Shown here piece after piece: positions 50,147 through 58,079 of a DNA stretch of 64,000 nt. The number at the start of each line of letters is the position of its first letter. The first letter of the stretch is position 1. Location of the stretch: positions 62,001 through 126,000 of the forward strand of contig CALRAD010000002.1 of the NCBI GenBank assembly GCA_943350395.1. Direction: 5' to 3'. The DNA is from Candidatus Peribacteria bacterium. GTDB taxonomy: Bacteria; Patescibacteriota; Gracilibacteria; Peribacterales; Peribacteraceae. The notes below the pieces were generated by a model. That model was not told where the DNA came from. It searched no databases and saw only the letters and a program-made list of their open reading frames with translations. Both the position numbers and the translations under genes were made by a program.

Positions 50147-50280
50147 TGTGGCTACACCTTGACCAAATCGCTTCTTTTCGGCACCCTTCGTGTACACTCA
50201 GGGCAAGTCCTTCAGTCCTCGAATTTTTTTCTTTCCCCCTCATTCCTCTGCGACAGCGATACTCTCGTCCGGTTTCCCAG

Positions 50281-50784
50281 ATCGTCAAACCAAGAGTCAA
50301 TGAACAGATTCGCGTCCCCGAGGTTCTTCTCGTTGCCGAGGATGGTGTCGCCGAGAAGCTTCCGATTGCCGTTGCGATTGCGAGGGCGCAGGAACAGGGA
50401 TACGACCTGATCGAAGTCTCGCCGAAAGCCGTTCCTCCGGTCGTGAAGATCGGTGATTTTGGCAGTTATCTGTACAGGCTTAAGAAGAAAGAGAAGCAGC
50501 AGAAGTCCCACAGCAAGCAGACCGAAGTGAAGGTGATCCGTTTTGGCTTCAGGACGGACGTGGGAGATCTCAATCGGTTGGCAGACCAAAGCAGAGAGTT
50601 CCTTGCCGAGAGGAACATGGTGAAAGTATCGGTCACGCTTCGAGGGCGAGAGCTTAGTAATCAGCAGTTTGCCGTCGACAAGCTCAAGAAGTTCATTCTG
50701 GGCCTTGCCGACGCAGCCGAAGTGGATCAGCCAGCGAAGAAGCAGGGGAATCAGTACATCGTTATCCTGCGTCCCAAAAAGTAG
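50281..50784 (+). CDS. infC: Translation initiation factor IF-3 (non-AUG start)
   Basis: About 167 residues. The N-domain begins VKPRVNEQIRVPEVLL, then VSPKAVPPVVKIGDFGSYLY; the lysine-rich linker follows; the C-domain has TEVKVIRFGFRTDVGDLN and ends VDQPAKKQGNQYIVILRPK. No ATG, GTG or TTG lies at a sensible place. Candidates are ATC at 50281 (MVKPRVNEQIR) and ATT at 50242 (180 residues). Rare AUU/AUC starts are a known, self-regulatory feature of infC: IF-3 rejects such codons and so limits its own synthesis. It precedes rpmI and rplT in the standard order. Confidence 0.9.
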   Translation: MVKPRVNEQIRVPEVLLVAEDGVAEKLPIAVAIARAQEQGYDLIEVSPKAVPPVVKIGDFGSYLYRLKKKEKQQKSHSKQTEVKVIRFGFRTDVGDLNRLADQSREFLAERNMVKVSVTLRGRELSNQQFAVDKLKKFILGLADAAEVDQPAKKQGNQYIVILRPKK

Positions 50785-50824
50785 TTGTCTTTCGGCGAAT
50801 CTATGGCTACACTCTCTCGTCCGT

Positions 50825-51019
50825 ATGCCTAAACTCAAGTCCCACAGTGGCGCGAAGAAGCGACTCCGCAGAACCGGAAGCGGCAAACTTGCTTTCAACA
50901 GGAACAGCCGAAATCATCTTCTCTTGCAGAAGAGTAAGCGCCAGAAGCGTCTGAATCGCACGAAAATGTTGCATCCGACAAATGAGCGCGCTCTTGCCTT
51001 GCTCGTTCCGAACATTTAA
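50825..51019 (+). CDS. rpmI: Ribosomal protein bL35
   Basis: 64 residues from the ATG at 50825, MPKLKSHSGAKKRLRRTGSG and on, the full bL35 length and sequence type. A longer open frame upstream belongs to infC. It lies in infC-rpmI-rplT. A TACACT hexamer ends 11 bases before the start, so an internal promoter may exist. Confidence 0.95.
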   Translation: MPKLKSHSGAKKRLRRTGSGKLAFNRNSRNHLLLQKSKRQKRLNRTKMLHPTNERALALLVPNI

Positions 51020-51033
51020 TTCTCTAAAGTACT

Positions 51034-51384
51034 ATGCGCGTCAAACGTGGTATTCACAGGCACAGAAGAGTCAAAGCTCTCCACAGGCTCACCAAGGGCT
51101 ACAAGGGCATGCGCAGGAGCACGGTGAAGAAGGCGAAAGAAGCTGTCATCAAAGCCGGACAGAATGCGTACAGAGACAGAAAGCTCAAGAAGCGAGTGTT
51201 TCGCTCTCTCTGGACTGTTCGTATGAATGCGGCACTCCGCGCAGTCGGGCTTAATTATTCCCGCTTTATTCCTGCACTCGCGAAAGCCAAGATCGCTCTC
51301 GACCGTAAGTCCCTTTCCGAAATTGCGATTCATCACCCTGAGATTTTCGATCAGATTGTGAAGGAGACGGGACTCAGCAAATAA
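51034..51384 (+). CDS. rplT: Ribosomal protein bL20
   Basis: 116 residues, full length: MRVKRGIHRHRRVKALHRLT, then the GYKGMRRSTVKKAKEAVIKA helix and LWTVRMNAALRAVGLNYSRF. An early 23S assembly protein. It ends the infC-rpmI-rplT operon and is followed at once by a large double hairpin and T-run. Confidence 0.96.
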   Translation: MRVKRGIHRHRRVKALHRLTKGYKGMRRSTVKKAKEAVIKAGQNAYRDRKLKKRVFRSLWTVRMNAALRAVGLNYSRFIPALAKAKIALDRKSLSEIAIHHPEIFDQIVKETGLSK

Positions 51385-51390
51385 TGTGCT

Positions 51391-51437
51391 CCAGCGCGCC
51401 CTTCCAGGGCGCGTCGCGGCCAGGATGGCCGCGCTGG
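51391..51437 (+). terminator. Double-hairpin (three-way) terminator or repeat after rplT
   Basis: CCAGCGCG...CGCGCTGG encloses two hairpins: CGCGCCCT-TCC-AGGGCGCG (51395-51413) and CGCGGCCA-GGA-TGGCCGCG (51415-51433). A T-rich run (tttatttttt) follows. It likely ends the ribosomal operon. Its GC-rich design resembles the dispersed palindromes elsewhere in the window. Confidence 0.75.
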
Positions 51438-51438
51438 T

Positions 51439-51711
51439 TTATTTTTTCCAGTGCCCAACCAGCGATTTTTTGTGTGATTTCAAATCAGTAATCATATCGA
51501 TGAGTGAATACAAACCGAAAATGCCGTTTAAAATAACGAAGGGCCACACACGCCCTGCAATTCCATAGACCACGAGCAGGGCCGATCCGAGAAAATTGAG
51601 TGCATCATAGGAAAGATCGTCCTGGCTGATGTGGTGTCGTTGCAGCAGCAGAAAGGCGATAAGAATCATGAGCATGCCAGTGATGCCCATGAGGAAGAAC
51701 GGATCCATCAT
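51439..51711 (-). CDS. CBU_0592-like small membrane protein
   Basis: 90 residues with about three hydrophobic segments: PFFLMGITGMLMILIAFLLL, ALNFLGSALLVVYGIAGRVW and PFVILNGIFGLYSLIDMI. The pattern of a short first segment and LNxLGxxLLxxY...WPFVILNGIF fits the CBU_0592 family, whose function is unknown. It starts 9 bp after the NIF3 gene and is probably co-transcribed. Confidence 0.75.
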   Translation of the reverse strand: MMDPFFLMGITGMLMILIAFLLLQRHHISQDDLSYDALNFLGSALLVVYGIAGRVWPFVILNGIFGLYSLIDMITDLKSHKKSLVGHWKK

Positions 51712-51719
51712 TGACTATC

Positions 51720-52688
51720 TTACCACTTCTTCCTCTCCACTCGCAAGAAACCGGAGACTTCGAGGAAGGTCATCTTCGGATCGTCCTTCTTCATCTCGTC
51801 GAGCATGAGGTTGATGCCAAGCGAGTCGCTTGCAATGTGGCTGCACTGGATGATGTTCACATGGTGCTTCTTGGCTTCTTCCAGCGCTTTCTCGGTGACG
51901 TGCATCGAGAGCACGGTGCCAACGCCCGCCCTCGCTTTCGCTTCGAAGAATTCCTCGGGTCCATTCGTGCCGCCGGTGAATTCCGTCGCGCAGATTTTTC
52001 CTGGTCGACTGCTCTTTCCTCCACTGACGATGATTGGCGGGTTCCCCTTCTTCGAGAACTTCGCGTATTCCGGAATTTCGTCGATGGCCTTCAGTATTTG
52101 TCCCAGATCGTCGTACTCGCGACTGCAGATGTGTTTCTCCATGAATGCCCAAACGAGGTTATCCGTGATCGTGTGACAGCAGACAGCCGGCAGATTCAGC
52201 AGTGCGGCAGCCTGTTCCGTGCGGAAAAGGTTGTCTGCATGGATTGTTCTCCAGAGTTTTTCCATACGCGGTCGGAGCAGTCCTTCGCCAATGTTCACCG
52301 GCACACCGACTCCCATCAGAAGGTCGACTTGGAGCGGCATCACTTTGTCGAGATCGGCGAGTGCACGGCCGTCTGGATGGTGGATCAGCGCACCGTCGAT
52401 CTTTCTGCCTTGGCTTCGGAGACGATCAGCAAGCAGCAGTTCGGGGGTTTCGATGTCGATACCGACCATCAGGTGCGTGAACTCGCTGTCCGCTTCTCCG
52501 TTGATGATGCGCGAGTCCGGATAGGGGTTCCATGTGCGTTCCACGTCAAAGTACTCGAGTTCTTTTCCCTCGAGTTTCTTCTGTCTCTCTTTTTGTTTCT
52601 TAAACATTTTCTCAATTTGCTTCTTCCCACGTGGGTCGTACTCCATGCCAAGTGCAACAGCTCGATCAAAAAATTTCTGAAGCTTCAT
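51720..52688 (-). CDS. NIF3-family protein
   Basis: 322 residues from the ATG at 52688 (MKLQKFFDRAVALGMEYDPRGK); the extra frame to 52727 is not family-like. This is the long NGG1-interacting-factor type: VERTWNPYPDSRIINGE, VGIDIETPELLLADRL, ALIHHPDGRALADL, VPVNIGEGLL and QCSHIASDSLGINLMLDEM. The paired His/Asp/Glu residues point to a dinuclear metal site. Members have been called GTP cyclohydrolase I type 2-like, but their role is not settled. Confidence 0.88.
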   Translation of the reverse strand: MKLQKFFDRAVALGMEYDPRGKKQIEKMFKKQKERQKKLEGKELEYFDVERTWNPYPDSRIINGEADSEFTHLMVGIDIETPELLLADRLRSQGRKIDGALIHHPDGRALADLDKVMPLQVDLLMGVGVPVNIGEGLLRPRMEKLWRTIHADNLFRTEQAAALLNLPAVCCHTITDNLVWAFMEKHICSREYDDLGQILKAIDEIPEYAKFSKKGNPPIIVSGGKSSRPGKICATEFTGGTNGPEEFFEAKARAGVGTVLSMHVTEKALEEAKKHHVNIIQCSHIASDSLGINLMLDEMKKDDPKMTFLEVSGFLRVERKKW

Positions 52689-52719
52689 AGTGGACTGAGG
52701 GTAGCGAAGATCAGCGACT

Positions 52720-53685
52720 CTATGCAATGTGTTTTTTCCGGCGACAAAAGTGGTTCCAAATGCCGGTGAGAATGATGATTGGATGTCTCAGGCAAAACTT
52801 CAGGAGCGTACTACTACCCCTGTGTGATGCTTTTTTTCCGGAGCCGACTCGATTCAGGAACTTGCTGATCATCTTCTCGACTGCCCTGTTTCTTGCTGTG
52901 ATGACGTCAGATTTCTGATCTCCTTCGAGGAGTGTCATGAGTCGCTCGAAGCATCGTAGCCTGTCGTAGAGTCCCTCTCCCGCTTCCTGATTCAAGGCAC
53001 TTGCGCCGCCTCTGTGCACGCGAAATATCCCATACTCACGGTCATCCAGATGGATCCAGTCGGTGATCGTGAGGAGTCGAAGCCAGTATTCGGTATCCAG
53101 AAATTGGGGCATGTCATTCAGGAATTCTCCGGTCTTTTTCATCATCGATCTCCTCATCACGACAAAGCTCGGTTCCCCGATGATATTCGGATGCAGTTCA
53201 TGTTCGATCCAGAAACGAAGCAGTTCGCTGCCGGTGTGCAGACCGCTTTGTATATTTTTTCTTCTGAAATCGCTGACAGCTTGATAGAGCGGCATCGTTT
53301 GTATTCCTTCTTCTCCGAGATACCGGTGATTGAGTGAGACGAATCCCGCGTCTGGATTATTATGGAGAGCTTCGACGGCACTCTGCAGATAGTCCCGGCT
53401 CCAGACGTCATCTTGAAAGAGAAATGCAACGATTGGCTTATTAGATTTTCTTACGCACGCGTTCCAATTGCCGCCGATGCCGAGGCGTCGATCGGATCTT
53501 TGGAAATGGAATCGAGAATCCCTCAGAAACGGTTCGACGATGTTTTCTGTATCCGTGTCCGAGCAGTCATCGTGAATCAGTACCGTAAAGTCCTGAAATG
53601 ATTGATTTTTGAGTGACTCCAGCGCCTCCGTTAGGAAACTGCGTTCTGGGTTGAACGTCGGAATGAGGACGGAGACAGAGGTCAT
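52720..53685 (-). CDS. GT2-family glycosyltransferase
   Basis: 321 residues from the ATG at 53685 (MTSVSVLIPTFNPERSFLTE); the open frame to 53979 continues over trmD and is a shadow. GT-A motifs: VSVLIPTFNP, VLIHDDCSDTDTENI, RRLGIGGNWNACVRKSNK and the acidic VAFLFQDDVWSRD. The rest is typical of rhamnosyl- or glucosyl-transferases of the GT2 family. The C-terminus is basic (NHFCRRKKHIA) and may touch the membrane. Confidence 0.87.
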   Translation of the reverse strand: MTSVSVLIPTFNPERSFLTEALESLKNQSFQDFTVLIHDDCSDTDTENIVEPFLRDSRFHFQRSDRRLGIGGNWNACVRKSNKPIVAFLFQDDVWSRDYLQSAVEALHNNPDAGFVSLNHRYLGEEGIQTMPLYQAVSDFRRKNIQSGLHTGSELLRFWIEHELHPNIIGEPSFVVMRRSMMKKTGEFLNDMPQFLDTEYWLRLLTITDWIHLDDREYGIFRVHRGGASALNQEAGEGLYDRLRCFERLMTLLEGDQKSDVITARNRAVEKMISKFLNRVGSGKKASHRGSSTLLKFCLRHPIIILTGIWNHFCRRKKHIA

Positions 53686-53724
53686 CGGAGTGAAGTATAG
53701 CGATAGAACCTGTACTCTAGGCGC

Positions 53725-54381
53725 ATGCGCATCGATATTCTTACGCTTCTCCCCGGGATGTTTGAGGGTCCTCTCACCGAGAGCATTCTCAAGCGCGCGG
53801 CAGACTCGGGCGTGCTTGAGCTGCATATTCACAATATTCGTGACTACTCGACGATGAGACACAAGCAGGCGGACGACAAGCCCTATGGCGGGGGAGCAGG
53901 GATGCTTCTGATGGCGGATCCAATCGTGAGCGCGATCGAAGCGGTGACGGAGGAAGGATTGAAAGGAGTGAAGCCGCACTGTATCTATTTGTCAGCTGCG
54001 GGGAAAAAGCTCACACAATCAAAAGTCGAGAGACTCGCGAAACGAGATTGGATTTTGCTTCTCTGTGGTCATTACGAAGGCATCGATCAGCGCGTGATCG
54101 ACGGCTGGATCGACGAAGAGATCAGCATCGGCGATTATGTCCTCACGGGAGGAGAAATCCCTGCAATGGTGATTGTCGATTCCGTTGTCCGGAAAATCCC
54201 CGGAGTGCTTGGGAAAGACGTCTCAGCGGACCAGGATAGTTTTTCCAAAGAATTCGGTCGCAAGCGGGAGTATCCGCAGTACACGCGCCCTGAGGTGTTT
54301 CGCGGGCACAAAGTACCCGAGGTGCTCTTGTCCGGGAATCACAAGAAGATCGAAGAGTGGCGGAAATCGAAACTCCGATGA
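53725..54381 (+). CDS. trmD: tRNA (guanine-N1)-methyltransferase
   Basis: 218 residues. It methylates G37 of tRNAs with SAM. TrmD's knotted SAM site is visible: MRIDILTLLPGMFEGPLTES, the DDKPYGGGAGMLL loop, LLCGHYEGIDQRV, and ISIGDYVLTGGEIPAMV. The C-terminal helical end (LLSGNHKKIEEWRKSKL) is present. TACTCT ends 6 bases before the ATG, so it appears leaderless and expressed separately from rimM or rplS, which are not nearby. Confidence 0.95.
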   Translation: MRIDILTLLPGMFEGPLTESILKRAADSGVLELHIHNIRDYSTMRHKQADDKPYGGGAGMLLMADPIVSAIEAVTEEGLKGVKPHCIYLSAAGKKLTQSKVERLAKRDWILLLCGHYEGIDQRVIDGWIDEEISIGDYVLTGGEIPAMVIVDSVVRKIPGVLGKDVSADQDSFSKEFGRKREYPQYTRPEVFRGHKVPEVLLSGNHKKIEEWRKSKLR

Positions 54382-54774
54382 TCAGAAGAACGGAGCCAAA
54401 TTTTTCAAGCGCTGTGCGAAGTCAAATCGCCTAGGTTTCGTTGTGGCTTCAGAACTTTTTTGTTTGTGAAATGAGACCTCGCTCCACAGATGACGGATCA
54501 TTTGGCTTGCTGCATATCGCGTATCAGGATCGATGATGTGTTCCGGTGGCATCGAAGCAAGCTCCGATGATTTTGCTTCGAGAATGCCAATATTTGCTCT
54601 GTATGGAGGGAATTGAGACAGTAACTCTTTGTGCGGCATGTCACATTCCGCTGTGGCTGCTTGCTTGAGCAACACACGCAAATCCCCGATTGTCTTTGGG
54701 ATTTTAAACGGTCCGACCAGTATGCATACCTGATCCAAAATTTCATCTTCGGTGCATCTATTCGTTTCACTCAT
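54382..54774 (-). CDS. Unknown protein, 130 residues
   Basis: From the ATG at 54774 (MSETNRCTEDEILDQVCIL). The open frame to 54936 continues upstream through AT-rich DNA and does not look coded. The protein is soluble, helical, and has no recognisable motif. It abuts the trmD stop head-on. Upstream is about 220 bp of AT-rich sequence. Confidence 0.5.
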   Translation of the reverse strand: MSETNRCTEDEILDQVCILVGPFKIPKTIGDLRVLLKQAATAECDMPHKELLSQFPPYRANIGILEAKSSELASMPPEHIIDPDTRYAASQMIRHLWSEVSFHKQKSSEATTKPRRFDFAQRLKNLAPFF

Positions 54775-54992
54775 AGTTTCATTTTTTTCTATTTTTGCTC
54801 GTCTTACAACGCTTTGCTCGTTCAGATTGGTTACTCTGTTTCTTTTTTGAACAACACAAGCACCGCAGAGAACAGCGCTTTTTTTTGGGAATGTCTCTGG
54901 GTATTTTTTTTCTTGAACAGCGAAAGTTTCTTGCAATTTCTAATGAATATGATCATCGTTTTCTTTATTTATTCGAGTAAGATACCTTCATC

Positions 54993-55241
54993 ATGAAGAC
55001 GTTTTCCGTGAAAGTCCGACCGCAGGCGCAGAAGACGGCATTCCGGAAGCCGCTCGCAGACGGCACGCTGAAGATCGATCTTGCGGCAGTTCCTGAGGAT
55101 GGGGAAGCGAACGAAGAGTTGGTGAGGTTCTTGGCTGACGAATTTGGAGTGCCGAGATCGGGTGTTGAGATAGTTTCCGGACAAACTTCGCGATTGAAAG
55201 TTATTCGGATTAACGATGAAATTGTTCGTGAATCTCTTTGA
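54993..55241 (+). CDS. DUF167 (YggU) family protein
   Basis: 82 residues. KTFSVKVRPQAQKTAFRKPL, then LKIDLAAVPEDGEANEELVRF and GVPRSGVEIVSGQTSRLKVI cover the full small alpha/beta DUF167 fold. Function in bacteria is unknown. It overlaps the convergent recombinase gene by 32 bp. TAAGAT lies 9 bases before the ATG. Confidence 0.88.
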   Translation: MKTFSVKVRPQAQKTAFRKPLADGTLKIDLAAVPEDGEANEELVRFLADEFGVPRSGVEIVSGQTSRLKVIRINDEIVRESL

Positions 55242-56124
55242 GTCTTTTATTCGTGAGGTGCGTATAGATTTGCGTCGTCGTGATGCTGCTGTGACCGAGC
55301 ATCTCCTGTACCGAGCGAATGTCTGCGCCGTTTCGCAGAAGCTCTGTGGCAAACGTGTGCCGGAGGGTATGAGGCGTGACCTTCTTCACAAGCCCCGCCT
55401 CGCGGGCAATCTGCCGTACGATCCGCTCGATCGCCTGTGGCTGCAGCCTTCGCTCTTCCCCGAATAAGCTTTTTACGTTTGAACGATTGGAATTGCTGAG
55501 AAACAGCGGCGTCCAGTTATCGTCGCGGATATCCAGATACTCTTTCACATAGTGCACTGCAGCTTCCGAGATGAAGACGATGCGTGCTTTTCTGCCTTTA
55601 CCGACAACACGGAATTCGCGTGATACTAGGTTTACATCTTTGCGATTCAAATTGCTCAGTTCGCTCACGCGTAGCCCCGTGGAGTAGAGGAGGTGCAGGA
55701 GAGCAAGGTCTCGAAGACCATTTCTCTTCGTGACGTCGATCGTGCGGAACATCGCTTCGAGTTCCTCACGCGCCAGTACTTCCACCTGTCTCCCCGGGAC
55801 TTTTGGCAGTTCGATTTTTTCGGGAGAGAGAGTCTGGATATCGTTCTTCTGCAGATGCTTGAGCATCGCCCGCAGTGCGATGAGGTGATACTGCTGCGTC
55901 TTGATGTCGAGCGTGACGCCTTGTCCGGCAATCGGAGTTCGATGCAGATGTAACCGATAGTCGCGAATCAGATCTGCGGTGATTCTGGAGACGTCTGTTT
56001 TCGCTTTCGCGAAGCGCTCGAAGCGTCGAAGATAGTGGCTGTAGTTCTCGACGGTCTTCTTACTTTGGTACTTGCCCACTTCGCAGTGTGTCAGAAAATC
56101 GTAGATGGCATCGCGGAGGAGCAT
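55210..56124 (-). CDS. Xer-type tyrosine recombinase
   Basis: 304 residues, the size of XerC/XerD. The N-terminal core-binding domain is followed by the catalytic domain with all key residues: Arg in STGLRVSELSNL, Lys in VVGKGRKARIV, His/Arg in PHTLRHTFATELL, His in MLGHSSITTTQ, and Tyr in IYTHLTNKRL. The most likely role is chromosome dimer resolution. No phage or transposon genes flank it, so an integrase role is less likely. Confidence 0.9.
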   Translation of the reverse strand: MLLRDAIYDFLTHCEVGKYQSKKTVENYSHYLRRFERFAKAKTDVSRITADLIRDYRLHLHRTPIAGQGVTLDIKTQQYHLIALRAMLKHLQKNDIQTLSPEKIELPKVPGRQVEVLAREELEAMFRTIDVTKRNGLRDLALLHLLYSTGLRVSELSNLNRKDVNLVSREFRVVGKGRKARIVFISEAAVHYVKEYLDIRDDNWTPLFLSNSNRSNVKSLFGEERRLQPQAIERIVRQIAREAGLVKKVTPHTLRHTFATELLRNGADIRSVQEMLGHSSITTTQIYTHLTNKRLKEIHEQFHR

Positions 56125-56142
56125 AGTCAGAGAATACGCTTG

Positions 56143-56853
56143 TTACTTTCGGAGCGCTGCTTCGATTCTTTTCTGCAATTCCTCTTTCGGGAGAAGCCCG
56201 AGCCAGAAATCTCTGCCAATGACGAAGAACGGAACGCGCTCGATGCCGTACTCTTCGGATTTTTTTTGGTTTCCCACAAGGAGATTTTTGTCTGCGGTGC
56301 ATTGCACCAGTTTCTGCAGATTGAGTCCGATAGTGTTTGCAAAGTTCTTTCGATCGATTGCATGAAGGGCGTGTGTGGCGAGCCATTCATCTGCCTCACT
56401 GAATTTCTCCTGCTTCGCTGCACAGATCGCAAGTCTTGCGGCGTTGTCACCGTCTTCGGACATCGGGACAAAGATGCGTTCGATTGAAATTCTTCCCTTC
56501 ATTGCTTCTTTCATGATCCACGGGAGGTCGTTGATCAGGAATTCCTTGCAGTATGTGCAGTCGTAATCGAAGAAGACCATCAGATGATGGGTGCTTTCGT
56601 TTCCCTCCGTCACGATCGTACCACTTGCGGTGACAGCTGTTTCCGAAAGGCTTCCGCTCGATTCGGATACTTCCAGACTGTCGGTTGTCGCAGGCGTCTT
56701 CTCATTCGGTGATTCAGTGGCAGCTACTTCAATTATCTCGTTTCCTGTGCCTGACATTCTTTCTTCCGCGGGCTTCGCTTGAGGCGCAGGCGCACATGCC
56801 GAAAGCATGGCGGAAATGAAGAGCAACGGAATGGTACGAGAATGATGGTGCAT
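56143..56853 (-). CDS. DsbA-like thiol-disulfide lipoprotein
   Basis: 236 residues. The N-terminus PLLFISAMLSACAPAPQ is a lipoprotein signal with the lipobox LSAC, followed by a Ser/Thr/Glu-rich linker to about residue 85. The thioredoxin-fold part has FFDYDCTYCKEF (active-site CTYC), a helical insert, and VPFFVIGRDFWLG with the cis-Pro loop. It would catalyse disulfide exchange at the outer face of the membrane, fitting the cysteine-rich surface protein encoded at 9.9 kb. Confidence 0.87.
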   Translation of the reverse strand: MHHHSRTIPLLFISAMLSACAPAPQAKPAEERMSGTGNEIIEVAATESPNEKTPATTDSLEVSESSGSLSETAVTASGTIVTEGNESTHHLMVFFDYDCTYCKEFLINDLPWIMKEAMKGRISIERIFVPMSEDGDNAARLAICAAKQEKFSEADEWLATHALHAIDRKNFANTIGLNLQKLVQCTADKNLLVGNQKKSEEYGIERVPFFVIGRDFWLGLLPKEELQKRIEAALRK

Positions 56854-56894
56854 CGTGTTTCATTCTGATGCCTTTCTCTGGATAATGAAACCCT

Positions 56895-57632
56895 ATGACG
56901 TCGCGTGTGATCATTCTCGGCATTCCCGTTGACCCGGTCACGCTGCCGGAAGCGTGTGAACGTATCGAGTCCATGTTGGCTGACGACAACCAACATCATG
57001 TCCTTACGCCGAACCCCGAGATGATTGTCGCAGCACACACGAATACCGAGTTCAGATCCGTATTGCAAACATCTTCACTGAATGTTGCAGACGGTTACGG
57101 ACTTCTGTTGGCATCACGGTTTCTCGGTAGCCCTCTTCCGGAGCGCGTCTCCGGTATCGACCTACTGACGACACTGTGTGAGGCGATTCGCGTACCGGTG
57201 TTTTTTCTTGGAGCAGCTCCGGGAGTAGCAGCGTCCGCTGCAAACGCTCTCAGACAAAAAAATCCCGCACTGATGATTGCGGGAACATACGCCGGTTCCG
57301 CCTCTCTGTCCGAGGAAACGGAGATTATTTCCCGGATCAATGCATCCGGTGCAAGAGTCCTGTTCGTTGCGTACGGTGCGCCGATGCAAGATCTGTGGAT
57401 CGCAAGAAACTTGGAGCGCATGCCGGGGATAGCCGTCGCAATGGGTGTCGGAGGATCGTTCGATTTTCTTGCGGGTGTCAGAACGAGAGCTCCTCGATTG
57501 ATGCGAACACTCGGTTTAGAATGGCTTTGGAGACTTGTGCAAGAGCCGAGACGCATCGGAAGAATCCTCACGGCTGTGATCCACTTCCCGCTCCTGGTTC
57601 TCTTCCACAAAAGCAGCCCCCCCCTGCCCTGA
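56895..57632 (+). CDS. WecG/TagA/CpsF-family glycosyltransferase
   Basis: 245 residues, GT26. Motifs: ILGIPVDPVTLPEACERI, HVLTPNPEMIVAA, NVADGYGLLLASRFLG, FFLGAAPGVAASAANAL, VLFVAYGAPMQDLWIARN and the C-terminal GLEWLWRLVQEPRRIGRI. It adds ManNAc or ManNAcA to a polyprenyl-diphosphate-GlcNAc lipid, which fits the UDP-GlcNAc 2-epimerases here. The last few codons and the stop come from a dispersed repeat, so the tail SSPPLP is repeat-derived. GATAAT ends 8 bases before the ATG. Confidence 0.9.
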   Translation: MTSRVIILGIPVDPVTLPEACERIESMLADDNQHHVLTPNPEMIVAAHTNTEFRSVLQTSSLNVADGYGLLLASRFLGSPLPERVSGIDLLTTLCEAIRVPVFFLGAAPGVAASAANALRQKNPALMIAGTYAGSASLSEETEIISRINASGARVLFVAYGAPMQDLWIARNLERMPGIAVAMGVGGSFDFLAGVRTRAPRLMRTLGLEWLWRLVQEPRRIGRILTAVIHFPLLVLFHKSSPPLP

Positions 57633-57645
57633 GCTCGTCGAAGGG
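57627..57645. repeat. Repeat element CCCTGAGCTCGTCGAAGGG
   Basis: A 19-base imperfect palindrome with GAGCTC inside. Closely similar short palindromes are dispersed in many bacterial genomes. It includes the stop codon of the WecG-type gene at 57630-57632. Confidence 0.7.
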
Positions 57646-57663
57646 TCCGCGGGTGCGGCAAGA

Positions 57664-58032
57664 CTAGTTTCCGTACAGTTTTTCGAACTGATCCAGTGTC
57701 CAGGTCGCAGAGCTTGGATCAAATTTCAATTTCGCAAAGTAATCGTTCCCATCGTTTGTCTGCACGTGATATGCGTAGATTGCTTTCTGTCCGTTCGAAG
57801 CTTCTTCTCTCCGCAAAAATCGTATATCACTGATATGAACGTCTTCCTGAAGTTTCGGCTCCACGAGCGCGATGACGGTGATCTCCTTCGGTTCATCCAA
57901 TGTGACTGCGCCCTTCAGATTGAGCGTGCTTCTGCCGAGGGTGGATGCCAAAATCACGATCAGAATCGAGAGGATCAGCGACACGATCAGCGACGGCCTG
58001 AAGTGTCTGTGCTTGAAGTGTTCGATATCCAT
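57664..58032 (-). CDS. Small single-pass membrane protein, unknown
   Basis: 122 residues. One N-terminal membrane segment (PSLIVSLILSILIVILASTL, about 13-32), then a beta-rich outer domain with LDEPKEITVIALVEPKLQ and AIYAYHVQTNDGNDYFAKL. No family recognised. It is divergent from gpmA and convergent with the WecG-type gene. A short TATA-rich stretch (attatacacg) precedes its start. Confidence 0.6.
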   Translation of the reverse strand: MDIEHFKHRHFRPSLIVSLILSILIVILASTLGRSTLNLKGAVTLDEPKEITVIALVEPKLQEDVHISDIRFLRREEASNGQKAIYAYHVQTNDGNDYFAKLKFDPSSATWTLDQFEKLYGN

Positions 58033-58079
58033 TTCTCCTCATTATACACGAATGTGCTCCGGAATGCTACGATAGGAAC

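Noticed and set aside
49882..50280. Long N-terminal extension of IF-3 from the ATG at 49882
   Set aside because: It shadows the upstream membrane protein gene and is not IF-3-like. The family N-terminus begins near 50281.
54775..54992. Further gene in the AT-rich gap before the DUF167 gene
   Set aside because: Open frames there are short, full of Phe/Ser/Leu runs, and lack a start signal. I see only AT-rich spacer with a -10-like TAAGAT at its end.
55210..56124. Phage or island integrase
   Set aside because: Size and motifs fit XerC/XerD, and there are no phage genes or att-like repeats around it.
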